A stretch of 14,615 nt of DNA from Gemmatimonadota bacterium (lineage in GTDB: Bacteria > JAAXHH01). Below the pieces are notes generated by a model. That model made no database searches. It was not told the DNA's origin and saw only the letters and a list, made by a program, of their open reading frames with translations. The position numbers and the translations under genes were made by a program. The stretch covers positions 1-14,615 of the forward strand of contig JAPOOT010000322.1 of NCBI GenBank assembly GCA_026713285.1, written 5' to 3'. This document shows positions 1 through 6,852 of the stretch, in pieces. The stretch's first letter is position 1. Each line of letters begins with the position of its first letter.

Positions 1-609
1 CCCCAGCTTGACGATGCCCAGGTTGGGTTCGAGGGTGGTGAAGGGATAGTCGGCGATTTTGGGTCGTACGGCGGACAGGCGGGACAATAGGGTGGACTTA
101 CCCGCGTTCGGGTGTCCGACCAGCCCTACGTCGGCGATCAGCTTCAGTTCGAGTTCGAGCAGGCGTTCCTCGCCCGGCTGGCCTTCTTCCCAGCGCCGGG
201 GCGCCCGGTTGGTAGAGGTGGCGAAGGCCGAGTTGCCCCGGCCTCCGTTTCCCCCGCGGGCGATGACCAGGGTCTGGTCCTCCCCGACCATGTCGGAGAT
301 TACCGAGCCGGTCTCCCGGTCCTTGACGATGGTCCCCGGGGGGACGCCGATCACCAGATCCGGCGCGTTCCGCCCATGCATGTCCTTACCCAGTCCGTGC
401 GTGCCGTTCCTTGCCCGGTAAAGGTGCTGGAACTGGAAATCGAGCAGGGTGCGCTTGCCCGGGTCGACCCGCAGGACGACATGGCCGCCGTCGCCTCCGT
501 GGCCGCCGTCCGGTCCGCCCCGCGGTACGTTCTTCTCACGCCGGAAACTGCAGCAGCCGTTGCCGCCGCGCCCGGCTTTTACGTGGATTCTCGCAAAATC
601 GACGAACAT
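1..609 (-). CDS. obg: Obg-family GTPase (ObgE/CgtA), N-terminal 203 residues, 3' end outside window
   Basis: Obg is a GTPase that binds the large ribosomal subunit and acts in its assembly and in stress and cell-cycle control. The visible part has the glycine-rich Obg fold at about residues 1-158, with the typical opening FVDFARIHVKAGRGGNG and the later segment FATSTNRAP. The start of the G domain follows: the G1/P-loop GHPNAGKS at 165-172 and switch I DYPFTT at 187-192. The P-loop has His at 166 where Phe or Leu is more usual. G3 to G5 lie beyond the left edge, so the protein is cut by the window and not shown to be broken. The ATG at 607-609 gives the expected N-terminus but has no Shine-Dalgarno match. 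The 60-bp gap to icd upstream contains a hairpin, and the gene is probably co-transcribed with icd. Confidence 0.97.
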   Translation of the reverse strand, partial: MFVDFARIHVKAGRGGNGCCSFRREKNVPRGGPDGGHGGDGGHVVLRVDPGKRTLLDFQFQHLYRARNGTHGLGKDMHGRNAPDLVIGVPPGTIVKDRETGSVISDMVGEDQTLVIARGGNGGRGNSAFATSTNRAPRRWEEGQPGEERLLELELKLIADVGLVGHPNAGKSTLLSRLSAVRPKIADYPFTTLEPNLGIVKLG

Positions 610-624
610 GGGGGATATCCGGGG

Positions 625-648
625 TAACCGATCATCCGCGTTCGGTTA
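625..648 (-). other. Inverted repeat in the icd-obg gap
   Basis: TAACCGA at 625-631 and TCGGTTA at 642-648 are perfect reverse complements (7 bp) around a 10-nt loop, in the 60-bp space between the icd stop and the obg start. On the transcribed (minus) strand no T-run follows, so it is not a classical terminator. It could be an RNA-stabilising or processing hairpin that adjusts obg expression relative to icd, or it could be chance. Confidence 0.4.
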
Positions 649-669
649 AACGGACGCAGCGGTCGAAAT

Positions 670-1899
670 CTACATCCGTTCTATGATGGCGGCGCCGAAT
701 TCCGAGCACCTTACTTCCTTCGCGCCGTCCATCAGCCTGGCGAAATCGTAGGTCACGATCCTGTCCGCTATGGCCTTTTCGATACCCTGAACGATGAGGT
801 CGGCCGCTTCGTCCCACCCGAGATGCCGGAGCATCAACTCGCCGGAAAGAACGACCGAGCCGGGGTTGACCTTGTCCTGGTTCGCGTATTTCGGCGCCGT
901 GCCGTGGGTCGCTTCGAACACGGCGTGCCCGGTAAGATAGTTTATGTTGCCGCCCGGCGCGATGCCGATACCGCCCACCTGGGCGGCCAGCGCGTCGGAG
1001 ATGTAATCGCCGTTCAGGTTCATGGTGGCGATGACGTCGAACTCGTCGGGACGGGTCAGGATTTGCTGAAGGAAAATATCGGCGATGGCGTCCTTGATCA
1101 GGATCCTGCCTTGCGGGACGTTGCCCTGGCATGCGTCCCAGCTGATCAGCCGGTCCGGATACTCCTCCGCCGCGAGTTCGTATCCCCATTTCTGGAACGC
1201 GCCTTCGGTGTATTTCTGGATGTTGCCCTTGTGCACCAGCGTGACGCTTTTTCGGTTCCGCGCGATGGCGTACTCGATCGCCGCCCGGATCAACCGCTTG
1301 CTCCCGGCCTCGCTGATCGGCTTGATGGCGATGCCCGAATCGGACCGGATATCCCATCCGAACTGTTCCCTGCAGAATGCGATCAGTCTGCCCGCCTCGT
1401 CGCTGTAGGCCTCATGTTCCTTCCCGGCGTATACGTCTTCCGTATTTTCGCGAAAGATGACCATGTCCACTTTTTCGGGATGACGCACGGGACTGGGCAC
1501 CCCGGTGAACCAGCGTACGGGTCTCAGGCAAACGTACAGGTCGAGAATCTGGCGCAGCGCCACGTTCAGACTGCGGATGCCGCCCCCCACAGGGGTGGTC
1601 AGGGGACCCTTGATCCCCACCAGGTATTCCTGGAAACGCGCCACGGTCTCGTCCGGCAGCCAACTGCCTGTGAGGTTGAAGGCTTTCTCTCCTGCCAGCA
1701 CCTCGTGCCACCTGATGCGCCGGTCTCCGCCGTACGCCTTTTCAACGGCGGCTTCGAAAACGCGTTGTGCCGTCCTCCATATATCCGGTCCCGTGCCGTC
1801 GCCCTCGATAAAGGGAATGACCGGCTGGTCGGGGACGTTCAGCACGCCCCGGTCATCAATGGTGATGGGTTGTCCACCAGCGGGTGGTTTAGTCGTCAT
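670..1899 (-). CDS. icd: NADP-dependent isocitrate dehydrogenase
   Basis: Oxidatively decarboxylates isocitrate to 2-oxoglutarate in the cytoplasmic TCA cycle. It has 409 residues, close to the 416 of E. coli Icd, and reads through the whole family: IEGDGTGPDI at 31-40, the substrate loop IRSLNVALRQ at 108-117, VHKGNIQKYTEG at 222-233, MNLNGDYISD at 293-302 and HGTAPKYANQDKVNPGS at 332-348. Ser110 matches the serine phosphorylated by AceK in E. coli; no aceK is visible here. NADP preference is suggested by Lys337-Tyr338 after HGTAP and by Tyr384 and Arg388 in VTYDFARLM, matching the E. coli 2'-phosphate-binding set. The ATG at 1897-1899 follows AAGGAGG with an 11-nt spacer. The gene lies 36 bp after mdh, so the two TCA enzymes are very likely in one transcript. 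Confidence 0.98.
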   Translation of the reverse strand: MTTKPPAGGQPITIDDRGVLNVPDQPVIPFIEGDGTGPDIWRTAQRVFEAAVEKAYGGDRRIRWHEVLAGEKAFNLTGSWLPDETVARFQEYLVGIKGPLTTPVGGGIRSLNVALRQILDLYVCLRPVRWFTGVPSPVRHPEKVDMVIFRENTEDVYAGKEHEAYSDEAGRLIAFCREQFGWDIRSDSGIAIKPISEAGSKRLIRAAIEYAIARNRKSVTLVHKGNIQKYTEGAFQKWGYELAAEEYPDRLISWDACQGNVPQGRILIKDAIADIFLQQILTRPDEFDVIATMNLNGDYISDALAAQVGGIGIAPGGNINYLTGHAVFEATHGTAPKYANQDKVNPGSVVLSGELMLRHLGWDEAADLIVQGIEKAIADRIVTYDFARLMDGAKEVRCSEFGAAIIERM

Positions 1900-1935
1900 G
1901 CGGGTTTCTTCCTCCTTCTGCCGAATGGATAAATG

Positions 1936-2859
1936 CTATATGCCGAGTTCGTCCAGGCTCTCCTGGTACACCGAAGCGGAAGCATGTAGCGCCGCGCGCT
2001 CGTCGTCCGACAACGCCAGTTCGATCACTTCTTCGATACCCGCGCTACCCAGCTTGACGGGCACCCCGACGCAGACGTCCCGCAGTCCGTACTCGCCTTG
2101 CAGCATTACCGAAGCGGGCAGCACGCGATTCTTGCCCTTCAGGACGGATTCCACCATCTGGACAACGGAGGCCGCGGGGGCGTAGTAGGCGCTGCCCGTC
2201 TTGAGGTAGTTGACGATCTCAGCGCCGCCGTCGCGGGTTCGTTGCACGATGCGGTCGATGGCCTCGCGAGGCAACAGCTCGGTGATGGGAATACCGGAGA
2301 CCGTCGTGTAACGGGGAATGGGGACCATGGTGTCGCCGTGTCCACCCAGTATAATCGCCTGGGTGTCTTCCATGGATACGCCCAGTTCCATGGCGACGAA
2401 GCTGCGGTACCGGGCGCAGTCGAGTACACCGGCCTGCCCGTAGACGCGCTTTCGCCCGAACCCCGATACCTTGAGGGCGATATAGGTCATGACGTCCAGC
2501 GGGTTGCTGACCATCAGGATCTGGGAATCCGGCGCGTACTTTACGATGTTTTCGGTGACCGAAGTGATGATTTCCGCGTTCTTCTTCAGCAGGTCGAGCC
2601 GGTCCATGCCCGGCTTGCGGGCCAGGCCGGCGGTGACCACCACGAGCGCGGCGTCTTCCAGGGCTGCGAAATCGTTGGATCCTTCTATCGCCGAATCATA
2701 TCCCAGTACGGGCCCGGCTTCCATCATATCCAGTCCCTTGCCTTGCGGGATTCCGTCGACGACGTCGATGAGGGCGATATCGCCCAGTTCTTTCTGCGCG
2801 GCGTAAAGCGCCGCGGTCGCCCCCACGTTCCCCGCCCCGACAATGCCGATCTTTACCAT
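1936..2859 (-). CDS. mdh: Malate dehydrogenase (LDH-like, NAD-dependent)
   Basis: Interconverts malate and oxaloacetate with NAD. It has 307 residues, typical of the LDH-like bacterial MDH group. The Rossmann motif GAGNVG is at 8-13, and Asp32 ends the second strand, which favours NAD over NADP. Malate/oxaloacetate specificity is indicated by Arg81 and Arg87 in ARKPGMDRLDLL, together with Asn119 and Arg150. The catalytic Asp147-His174 pair lies in VLDCAR and GGHGDTMVP. Arg81 argues against lactate dehydrogenase, which has Gln there. The start ATG (2857-2859) follows GGAGGATCAA, a strong ribosome-binding site. The 126-bp gap upstream of the start is the longest in the cluster, but I found no convincing promoter or terminator in it. 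The product oxaloacetate is the substrate of the aminotransferase encoded two genes upstream. Confidence 0.98.
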   Translation of the reverse strand: MVKIGIVGAGNVGATAALYAAQKELGDIALIDVVDGIPQGKGLDMMEAGPVLGYDSAIEGSNDFAALEDAALVVVTAGLARKPGMDRLDLLKKNAEIITSVTENIVKYAPDSQILMVSNPLDVMTYIALKVSGFGRKRVYGQAGVLDCARYRSFVAMELGVSMEDTQAIILGGHGDTMVPIPRYTTVSGIPITELLPREAIDRIVQRTRDGGAEIVNYLKTGSAYYAPAASVVQMVESVLKGKNRVLPASVMLQGEYGLRDVCVGVPVKLGSAGIEEVIELALSDDERAALHASASVYQESLDELGI

Positions 2860-2985
2860 TTGATCCTCCGTGGAATTACGATGTACCGGTCCTCGTCCAA
2901 CCCGCTTGTGTTAAAGAACCATGCCAATGGCCGCATCCCCGTGCCGGTCACTCCCGGCTTTCCGTCCCGAGCGTCCCTTTCCCGT

Positions 2986-4179
2986 TCATCGCGCCGTATT
3001 CATGTCGATCAGCAGCGACTCGCCGATAGCGCGATACCGATCCGCGGCTTCCATCAGGTCCCGTGCCGTGTTGTGCGGGAAGGAGAACACCTCCACGCGC
3101 GGGCCCAGTTCCTTGAGCAACTGGATCAGGGACACGAAATCACCATCGCCGCTGGCCAGGATGACGACGTCGACCTTTTCGGCCATTCTGATCATGTCGA
3201 TGGCCATCTCCATGTCCCAGTCTCCCTTCGCGGAGCCGTCGCTGCGCCTGCGGAGGTCTTTCCGCTTAACCTGGTAACTGAACTGTTCCAGCATGGTAAC
3301 GAACCCGCTCTGGTCCACTTCCGGAGTCTGAATCACGTATGCGTTCGCGCAAATCAGCCGCCTGTCACCCACGGCCGCCTGCAGGAGTTTCTCAAAATCC
3401 AGCCTCGCGGATATCCCGTAGTGCTGCCGCGCGGCGTACCACATGTTCTGCACGTCGATGAAGATGGCCACTCTCTCATCGATGGGGTGTCCGAGAACAA
3501 CCTGCCCGCCGGGATCCGATTCGTGACGCAGGTTACTGAGTTGATCCACCTCCTGGCGGACGGCCTTCAAGGCTTTAAGGACGTCCATGCAGTGCGTCTC
3601 GATGTGTTTCACGGTGTCCCGAATAGCCGATCCCAGATCCCGCGCCGCCGGGGAGGAGGGTACTCCCGCTGCCTCACCGTCCAGAACCGAATCGCCCCGC
3701 AGGTACGGGAACGCCGTTTCTTCCGATACGCCAGACCGGGCGGGATCCGCCAGGGTCCGGTTCAGGAGTTCGATGGCCGGAGCGTGCACGGCCTCCCGCT
3801 CATCCAGCAGCATGGCCGTCGCCAGCCGCCCGCACTCCCGGCTGTAGGCGCTGGTGCGATCGCCCAGCAGCGAACCGATGCGCCCGGGGGACGTCGCGCC
3901 GACCCTCGAAATCTCCCTGGCGCTGGTTTGAACCAGGGTACTGACGACCTGGGCAGCCGTGACCTCACGCTCGAAACAGTCCCTGGCAAGCTGAGTGGCG
4001 AGCACATGGGTCTCCTTGGACTCCAAGTCCTGGCCATCGCTGGCCAGGCCGCAGATGTGGCAGAGCTTGGCGATCAAACCACGGTCGAGGGCGAGTTCCA
4101 GGAGCCGTGCCAGTCCGCTCTCGTCGACCCTTCTGAAGAGATGCCGGTAGTCCGGTAACGTGTTGTGCCGATTCTCCAT
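2986..4179 (-). CDS. NYN-domain (LabA/DUF88-like) protein with unrecognised N-terminal half
   Basis: A 397-residue protein. The C-terminal half (about 234-385) is a NYN/LabA-type PIN-like nuclease fold: AIFIDVQNMW at 238-247, KGDWDMEMAIDM at 318-329 and ILASGDGDFVSLI at 340-352. Asp242, Asp320, Asp345 and Asp347 sit where the family places its metal-binding acidic residues, so the site looks intact and RNase activity is plausible but unproven. Residues 1-150 look helical, with one CxxC-like pair (Cys40, Cys43), and I do not recognise them. A Ser/Pro/Ala-rich linker at about 150-180 and a helical stretch at 183-217 join the halves. The ATG at 4177-4179 has GGTGGAG only 2 nt upstream, unusually close, so the true start is less certain; no better in-frame start was evident. 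It sits between the aminotransferase (42 bp) and mdh (126 bp) in the same direction. Confidence 0.85.
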   Translation of the reverse strand: MENRHNTLPDYRHLFRRVDESGLARLLELALDRGLIAKLCHICGLASDGQDLESKETHVLATQLARDCFEREVTAAQVVSTLVQTSAREISRVGATSPGRIGSLLGDRTSAYSRECGRLATAMLLDEREAVHAPAIELLNRTLADPARSGVSEETAFPYLRGDSVLDGEAAGVPSSPAARDLGSAIRDTVKHIETHCMDVLKALKAVRQEVDQLSNLRHESDPGGQVVLGHPIDERVAIFIDVQNMWYAARQHYGISARLDFEKLLQAAVGDRRLICANAYVIQTPEVDQSGFVTMLEQFSYQVKRKDLRRRSDGSAKGDWDMEMAIDMIRMAEKVDVVILASGDGDFVSLIQLLKELGPRVEVFSFPHNTARDLMEAADRYRAIGESLLIDMNTAR

Positions 4180-4221
4180 ATCTCCACCGAGCTTTCGACA
4201 GGCTGCCGGGAAACCTCGCGG

Positions 4222-5433
4222 TCAACCCGTCAACGACGACAGTCCTTTCTCTACCCGGTCCATCCCCTGCTCGATCACATCCAGGGTGGTTGCGTAGGAA
4301 AACCGCAGGCAGCCTTCGGTCCCGAAGGCGGCGCCGGGCGCCGATACGACCTGGTACGCTTCGAGCAGGTACATGGCGAGGTCCGGCGATCCCCCGATGG
4401 GACTCCCGTCGGGCCGGCTGCGGCCCGAATAGGCCGACATGTCCGGGAATACGTAGAACGCGCCGCCGGGCCGGGCGCACGTCACGCCTTCCATGTCTTC
4501 CAGTCTTTCTATGATGTAGTTCCGGCGTTGATCGAATGCCCGAATCATGGGGGGCAGGAAGTCCTCGGGACCGGTCAGCGCGGTAATGGCCGCATGCTGG
4601 GTGATGGCGCTCGGATGCATGACGGTCTGCCCCTGGAACTTCACGACCAGGTCCATCACTTCCGCGGGACCGGCGGCGTAACCCAGACGCCAGCCGGTCA
4701 TGGCGTACGCCTTGGACAGCCCGTTGACCACCAGCGCCTGTTCCTTCATCCGCGGATGAAGGGCCGCGATGCTCTCGTGGCGATGACCGTCATACAGGAT
4801 TTTCTCGTACAACTCGTCGGTTATGACATATATCCCGGATTCCATGACCACTTCGGCAATGGCTTCAAGTTCTTCCCGCGTATACACCATGCCTGTAGGA
4901 TTGGAAGGGGTGTTCAGCATGAGTGCCTTGGTCTTCGGCGTAATCGCGGACCGCACCTGGCCGGCCGTCACCTTGAAAGATGCGGATGAATCCGTATTCA
5001 GCACCACCGGCTCGGCGCCCGCCAGTTTCACCATCTCGGGATAACTGACCCAGTATGGCGCCGGGACGAGGACTTCGTCTCCTTCGTCGCAGATCACGTA
5101 TAGCAGGTTGTACAGGGCGTGCTTGCCGCCGGATGTCGTAGCAATCTGGTTCGGAGCGTATTCGAGCCCGTTATCCCTGGCCAGCTTGTGGCAGATCGCT
5201 TCCTTCAGGTCCAGAATGCCGGTCGCGGGTGTATACCGTGTTATGTTCTCCCTTATCGCTTCCATGCCCGCTTCCTTGATGTGCTCCGGCGTGGGGAAGT
5301 CCGGTTCACCCACGGCGAAGTTGAACACATCGACGCCGTTGCGTTTCATCGCGATGGCGCGTTCGTTGAGCACGGTGGTCGCGGAGGGTGCGATGCGATC
5401 CAGTTTTCGGGAAAGGGGACGTATAGCGGGCAT
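4222..5433 (-). CDS. aspC: PLP-dependent aspartate-type aminotransferase (class I, subgroup 1-beta)
   Basis: A 403-residue fold-type I aminotransferase, probably exchanging the amino group between aspartate and 2-oxoglutarate; some 1-beta members also aminate prephenate to arogenate. The PLP-binding Lys241 is in NGLSKAYAMTGWRLGY. Supporting residues are Asn178 (NTPSNPTG), Asp206 and Tyr209 (TDELYEK), Arg249 for the phosphate, Arg377 (LRFSYAT) for the alpha-carboxylate, and the aromatic stretch PAPYWVSYPE at 124-133. Lys104 in SGGKHAL aligns with the lysine (K109) that reads the distal carboxylate in the Thermus enzyme, which supports a dicarboxylic substrate. The ATG at 5431-5433 gives the standard N-terminus but has no Shine-Dalgarno match in the 48 bp after coaD, so translation may rely on readthrough coupling. 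Exact substrate remains open. Confidence 0.93.
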   Translation of the reverse strand: MPAIRPLSRKLDRIAPSATTVLNERAIAMKRNGVDVFNFAVGEPDFPTPEHIKEAGMEAIRENITRYTPATGILDLKEAICHKLARDNGLEYAPNQIATTSGGKHALYNLLYVICDEGDEVLVPAPYWVSYPEMVKLAGAEPVVLNTDSSASFKVTAGQVRSAITPKTKALMLNTPSNPTGMVYTREELEAIAEVVMESGIYVITDELYEKILYDGHRHESIAALHPRMKEQALVVNGLSKAYAMTGWRLGYAAGPAEVMDLVVKFQGQTVMHPSAITQHAAITALTGPEDFLPPMIRAFDQRRNYIIERLEDMEGVTCARPGGAFYVFPDMSAYSGRSRPDGSPIGGSPDLAMYLLEAYQVVSAPGAAFGTEGCLRFSYATTLDVIEQGMDRVEKGLSSLTG

Positions 5434-5481
5434 GGGAATGGGGCGGCGCGTGGTGTGGGTCAGTCTTAGTATGACCAGCGC

Positions 5482-5967
5482 TCAGGTGGTCGACCCGCGC
5501 TTCTCCGATAGCGCTTTTAACACGGGAGGCGGGACTTGATGGCTTACATCGCCACCGAATCGGAAGACCTCTTTGACGAGCGAAGAACTCACATACACCG
5601 ATGGTTCCCCGGGAAAGAAAGAGACCGTGACCACCGATGGGGCCAGGTGTCGGTTCATGAGCGCCATCTGGGATTCTGTTTCCAGGTCTCCGGTCGATCG
5701 AACACCACGGACAATGGCGCCGGCGTCCAGACTTTTTGCCAGGTCGACGGTCAACCCGCCCGAAGACAGTACTTCGACCCCTGACCAGCCATTCACGGCC
5801 CGCCGGAACAGGTCCACCCGCTCATCCACCGAGAACATCGGTTGCTTGCCGATGTTGGGCGCAACGGCCACCACGACCCGGTCGAACACGGTCAGCGCCT
5901 GTCTCAGTACGTCCAGATGCCCGTTGGTCACCGGATCGAAAGTACCGGGATACACCGCAACTTTCAT
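5482..5967 (-). CDS. coaD: Phosphopantetheine adenylyltransferase
   Basis: Transfers AMP from ATP to 4'-phosphopantetheine to give dephospho-CoA, the penultimate step of coenzyme A synthesis, in the cytoplasm. At 161 residues it is full length for bacterial CoaD. The nucleotidyltransferase signature YPGTFDPVTNGHLD is at 6-19, with catalytic His17. Lys41 in NIGKQP, the IVRGVRSTGD segment (Arg87, Arg90) and the C-terminal YVSSSLVKEV (the ISSTxVKE motif) are all present. Its ATG overlaps the rsmD stop as ATGA (5964-5967). This rsmD-coaD pairing is common across bacteria and supports translational coupling. No strong Shine-Dalgarno is visible in front of it, in line with coupling. Confidence 0.98.
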   Translation of the reverse strand: MKVAVYPGTFDPVTNGHLDVLRQALTVFDRVVVAVAPNIGKQPMFSVDERVDLFRRAVNGWSGVEVLSSGGLTVDLAKSLDAGAIVRGVRSTGDLETESQMALMNRHLAPSVVTVSFFPGEPSVYVSSSLVKEVFRFGGDVSHQVPPPVLKALSEKRGSTT

Positions 5968-6701
5968 CGCCGGGTTCTCGATGGAGGAGGTGGAAGAACT
6001 GTAGGCAGGATTTCCGACCGGTTCACGGTCGCAGCCGGTACGGGCTGAAAGAACGACAGCGCCGTGTCTCCGATGTTCCGTCTGCGCGTCAGATCGAGAC
6101 CGGGGCTGGTTTCCAGTGGATCGTCTCCGTGATGCTCCAGGACGAGCAGGCCACCTGGCGCCAATACGTTTCGTTCGCCAACGGTTCGGACGATTTCCTG
6201 GGCGACCGGATCGCCATAGGGCGGATCTGCGAGAATGATATCCACCGCACAGGCATGGTCGGCGAGCTGTCGGAGTCCCAGGATTGCATCCGTCATCCAG
6301 ACCTTGGCCTTTTCGTTCGATGGGTTCGGTTCAAGCGACAATCGCCCGTCATGCGGGAATTGCCCGCTATGCGGACCAGAACGGACAGGGTCACCGGGTT
6401 GATCAGACGAACCAGGCTGACCAGGCTGACCAACGAATTCGCAGCGGACCAGGTTGTCCCTTATCATCCGTACGGCGCGCCGGTCGCTGTCGATGAACAG
6501 ACAGCAGCGCGCCCCCCGGCTCAGCGCTTCGATGCCCAGGCTCCCGCTGCCGGCACACAGATCCACTACCGTGCCATCGACGGTCCTTACCGACAGGATG
6601 TCAAACAACGATCCGCGTACGCGGCTGCCGGTGGGACGCATGGCGCCGGTTACGGTCTTCAGCCGCCGGCCTTTGGCGGTACCCGTGCCGATTCGCAGCA
6701 T
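5964..6701 (-). CDS. rsmD: 16S rRNA (guanine966-N2)-methyltransferase RsmD, with a repetitive insertion
   Basis: Methylates G966 of 16S rRNA on the assembling small subunit using S-adenosylmethionine. The N-terminus matches RsmD (RIGTGTAKGRRLK, then RPTGSRVRGSLFDIL at 22-36). SAM motif I is VVDLCAGSGSLGIEALSRGA at 45-64, and the catalytic ADPPYGDP is at 158-165. Length is 245 residues against roughly 180-200 usually. The excess is mainly an insertion at about 91-135 that begins with five degenerate Gly-x-Pro triplets encoded by 9-nt repeats, plus a Pro/Arg-rich tail at 225-245. The insertion falls between the early SAM-binding strands and the DPPY strand and keeps the frame, so the enzyme is probably active. 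A promoter with perfect -35 lies 40-68 bp upstream, making this the first gene of the cluster. Confidence 0.93.
   Translation of the reverse strand: MLRIGTGTAKGRRLKTVTGAMRPTGSRVRGSLFDILSVRTVDGTVVDLCAGSGSLGIEALSRGARCCLFIDSDRRAVRMIRDNLVRCEFVGQPGQPGSSDQPGDPVRSGPHSGQFPHDGRLSLEPNPSNEKAKVWMTDAILGLRQLADHACAVDIILADPPYGDPVAQEIVRTVGERNVLAPGGLLVLEHHGDDPLETSPGLDLTRRRNIGDTALSFFQPVPAATVNRSEILPTVLPPPPSRTRR
6387..6431 (-). repeat. Five degenerate 9-nt tandem units inside rsmD
   Basis: On the coding strand the units are GGTCAGCCT (twice, identical), GGTTCGTCT, GATCAACCC and GGTGACCCT, at 6423-6431, 6414-6422, 6405-6413, 6396-6404 and 6387-6395. They encode GQP-GQP-GSS-DQP-GDP (residues 91-105 of RsmD). The 9-nt unit preserves frame. 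The graded decay from two exact copies to diverged ones suggests stepwise slippage expansion. Confidence 0.85.
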
Positions 6702-6740
6702 ATTCCCCCACTTCCGGCCATTACCGTTCGGACCACATCG

Positions 6741-6769
6741 AAAATAGAATTGCAGGGGGTGTATGTCAA
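6741..6769 (-). promoter_or_regulatory. Sigma-70-type promoter of the rsmD-coaD-aspC-nyn-mdh-icd-obg cluster
   Basis: Reading the minus strand, TTGACA (6769-6764) is a perfect -35, followed by a 17-bp spacer and TATTTT (6746-6741) as -10 (4 of 6 including the key T-A and final T). Transcription would begin near 6734, leaving a leader of about 33 nt before the rsmD ATG, with a G-rich stretch (GTGGGGGAAT) next to the start. It abuts the T-tract of the comEA terminator. Confidence 0.8.
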
Positions 6770-6770
6770 C

Positions 6771-6804
6771 AAAAAAGCCCGGAGAGAACCCCTGTTACCG
6801 GGCT
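6771..6804 (-). terminator. Intrinsic terminator after comEA
   Basis: On the minus strand AGCCCGG (6804-6798) pairs with CCGGGCT (6782-6776), and the 3' arm runs into a T-tract (6776-6771). A small inner pairing (GTT 6794-6796 region with AAC 6787-6789) may shorten the 15-nt loop. It lies about 50 nt after the comEA stop and ends that transcript just before the rsmD promoter. Confidence 0.9.
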
Positions 6805-6852
6805 GTTCGCGGGGATATGCGGCCCGGTGTTCCATCGAGGCTGGCCAGCCGC

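Noticed and set aside
165..172. Obg P-loop with His at the third variable position as a defect
   Set aside because: The Gly, Lys and Ser that bind GTP are intact (GHPNAGKS at protein residues 165-172), and this position varies in the family.
823..1932. 369-codon plus-strand frame across icd
   Set aside because: It is the antisense shadow of a complete, motif-rich isocitrate dehydrogenase.
2098..4158. 686-codon open frame on the plus strand across mdh and the NYN gene
   Set aside because: It is antisense to two genes with clear family motifs, has low-complexity composition and no recognisable domain. Long antisense frames are expected in GC-rich coding DNA.
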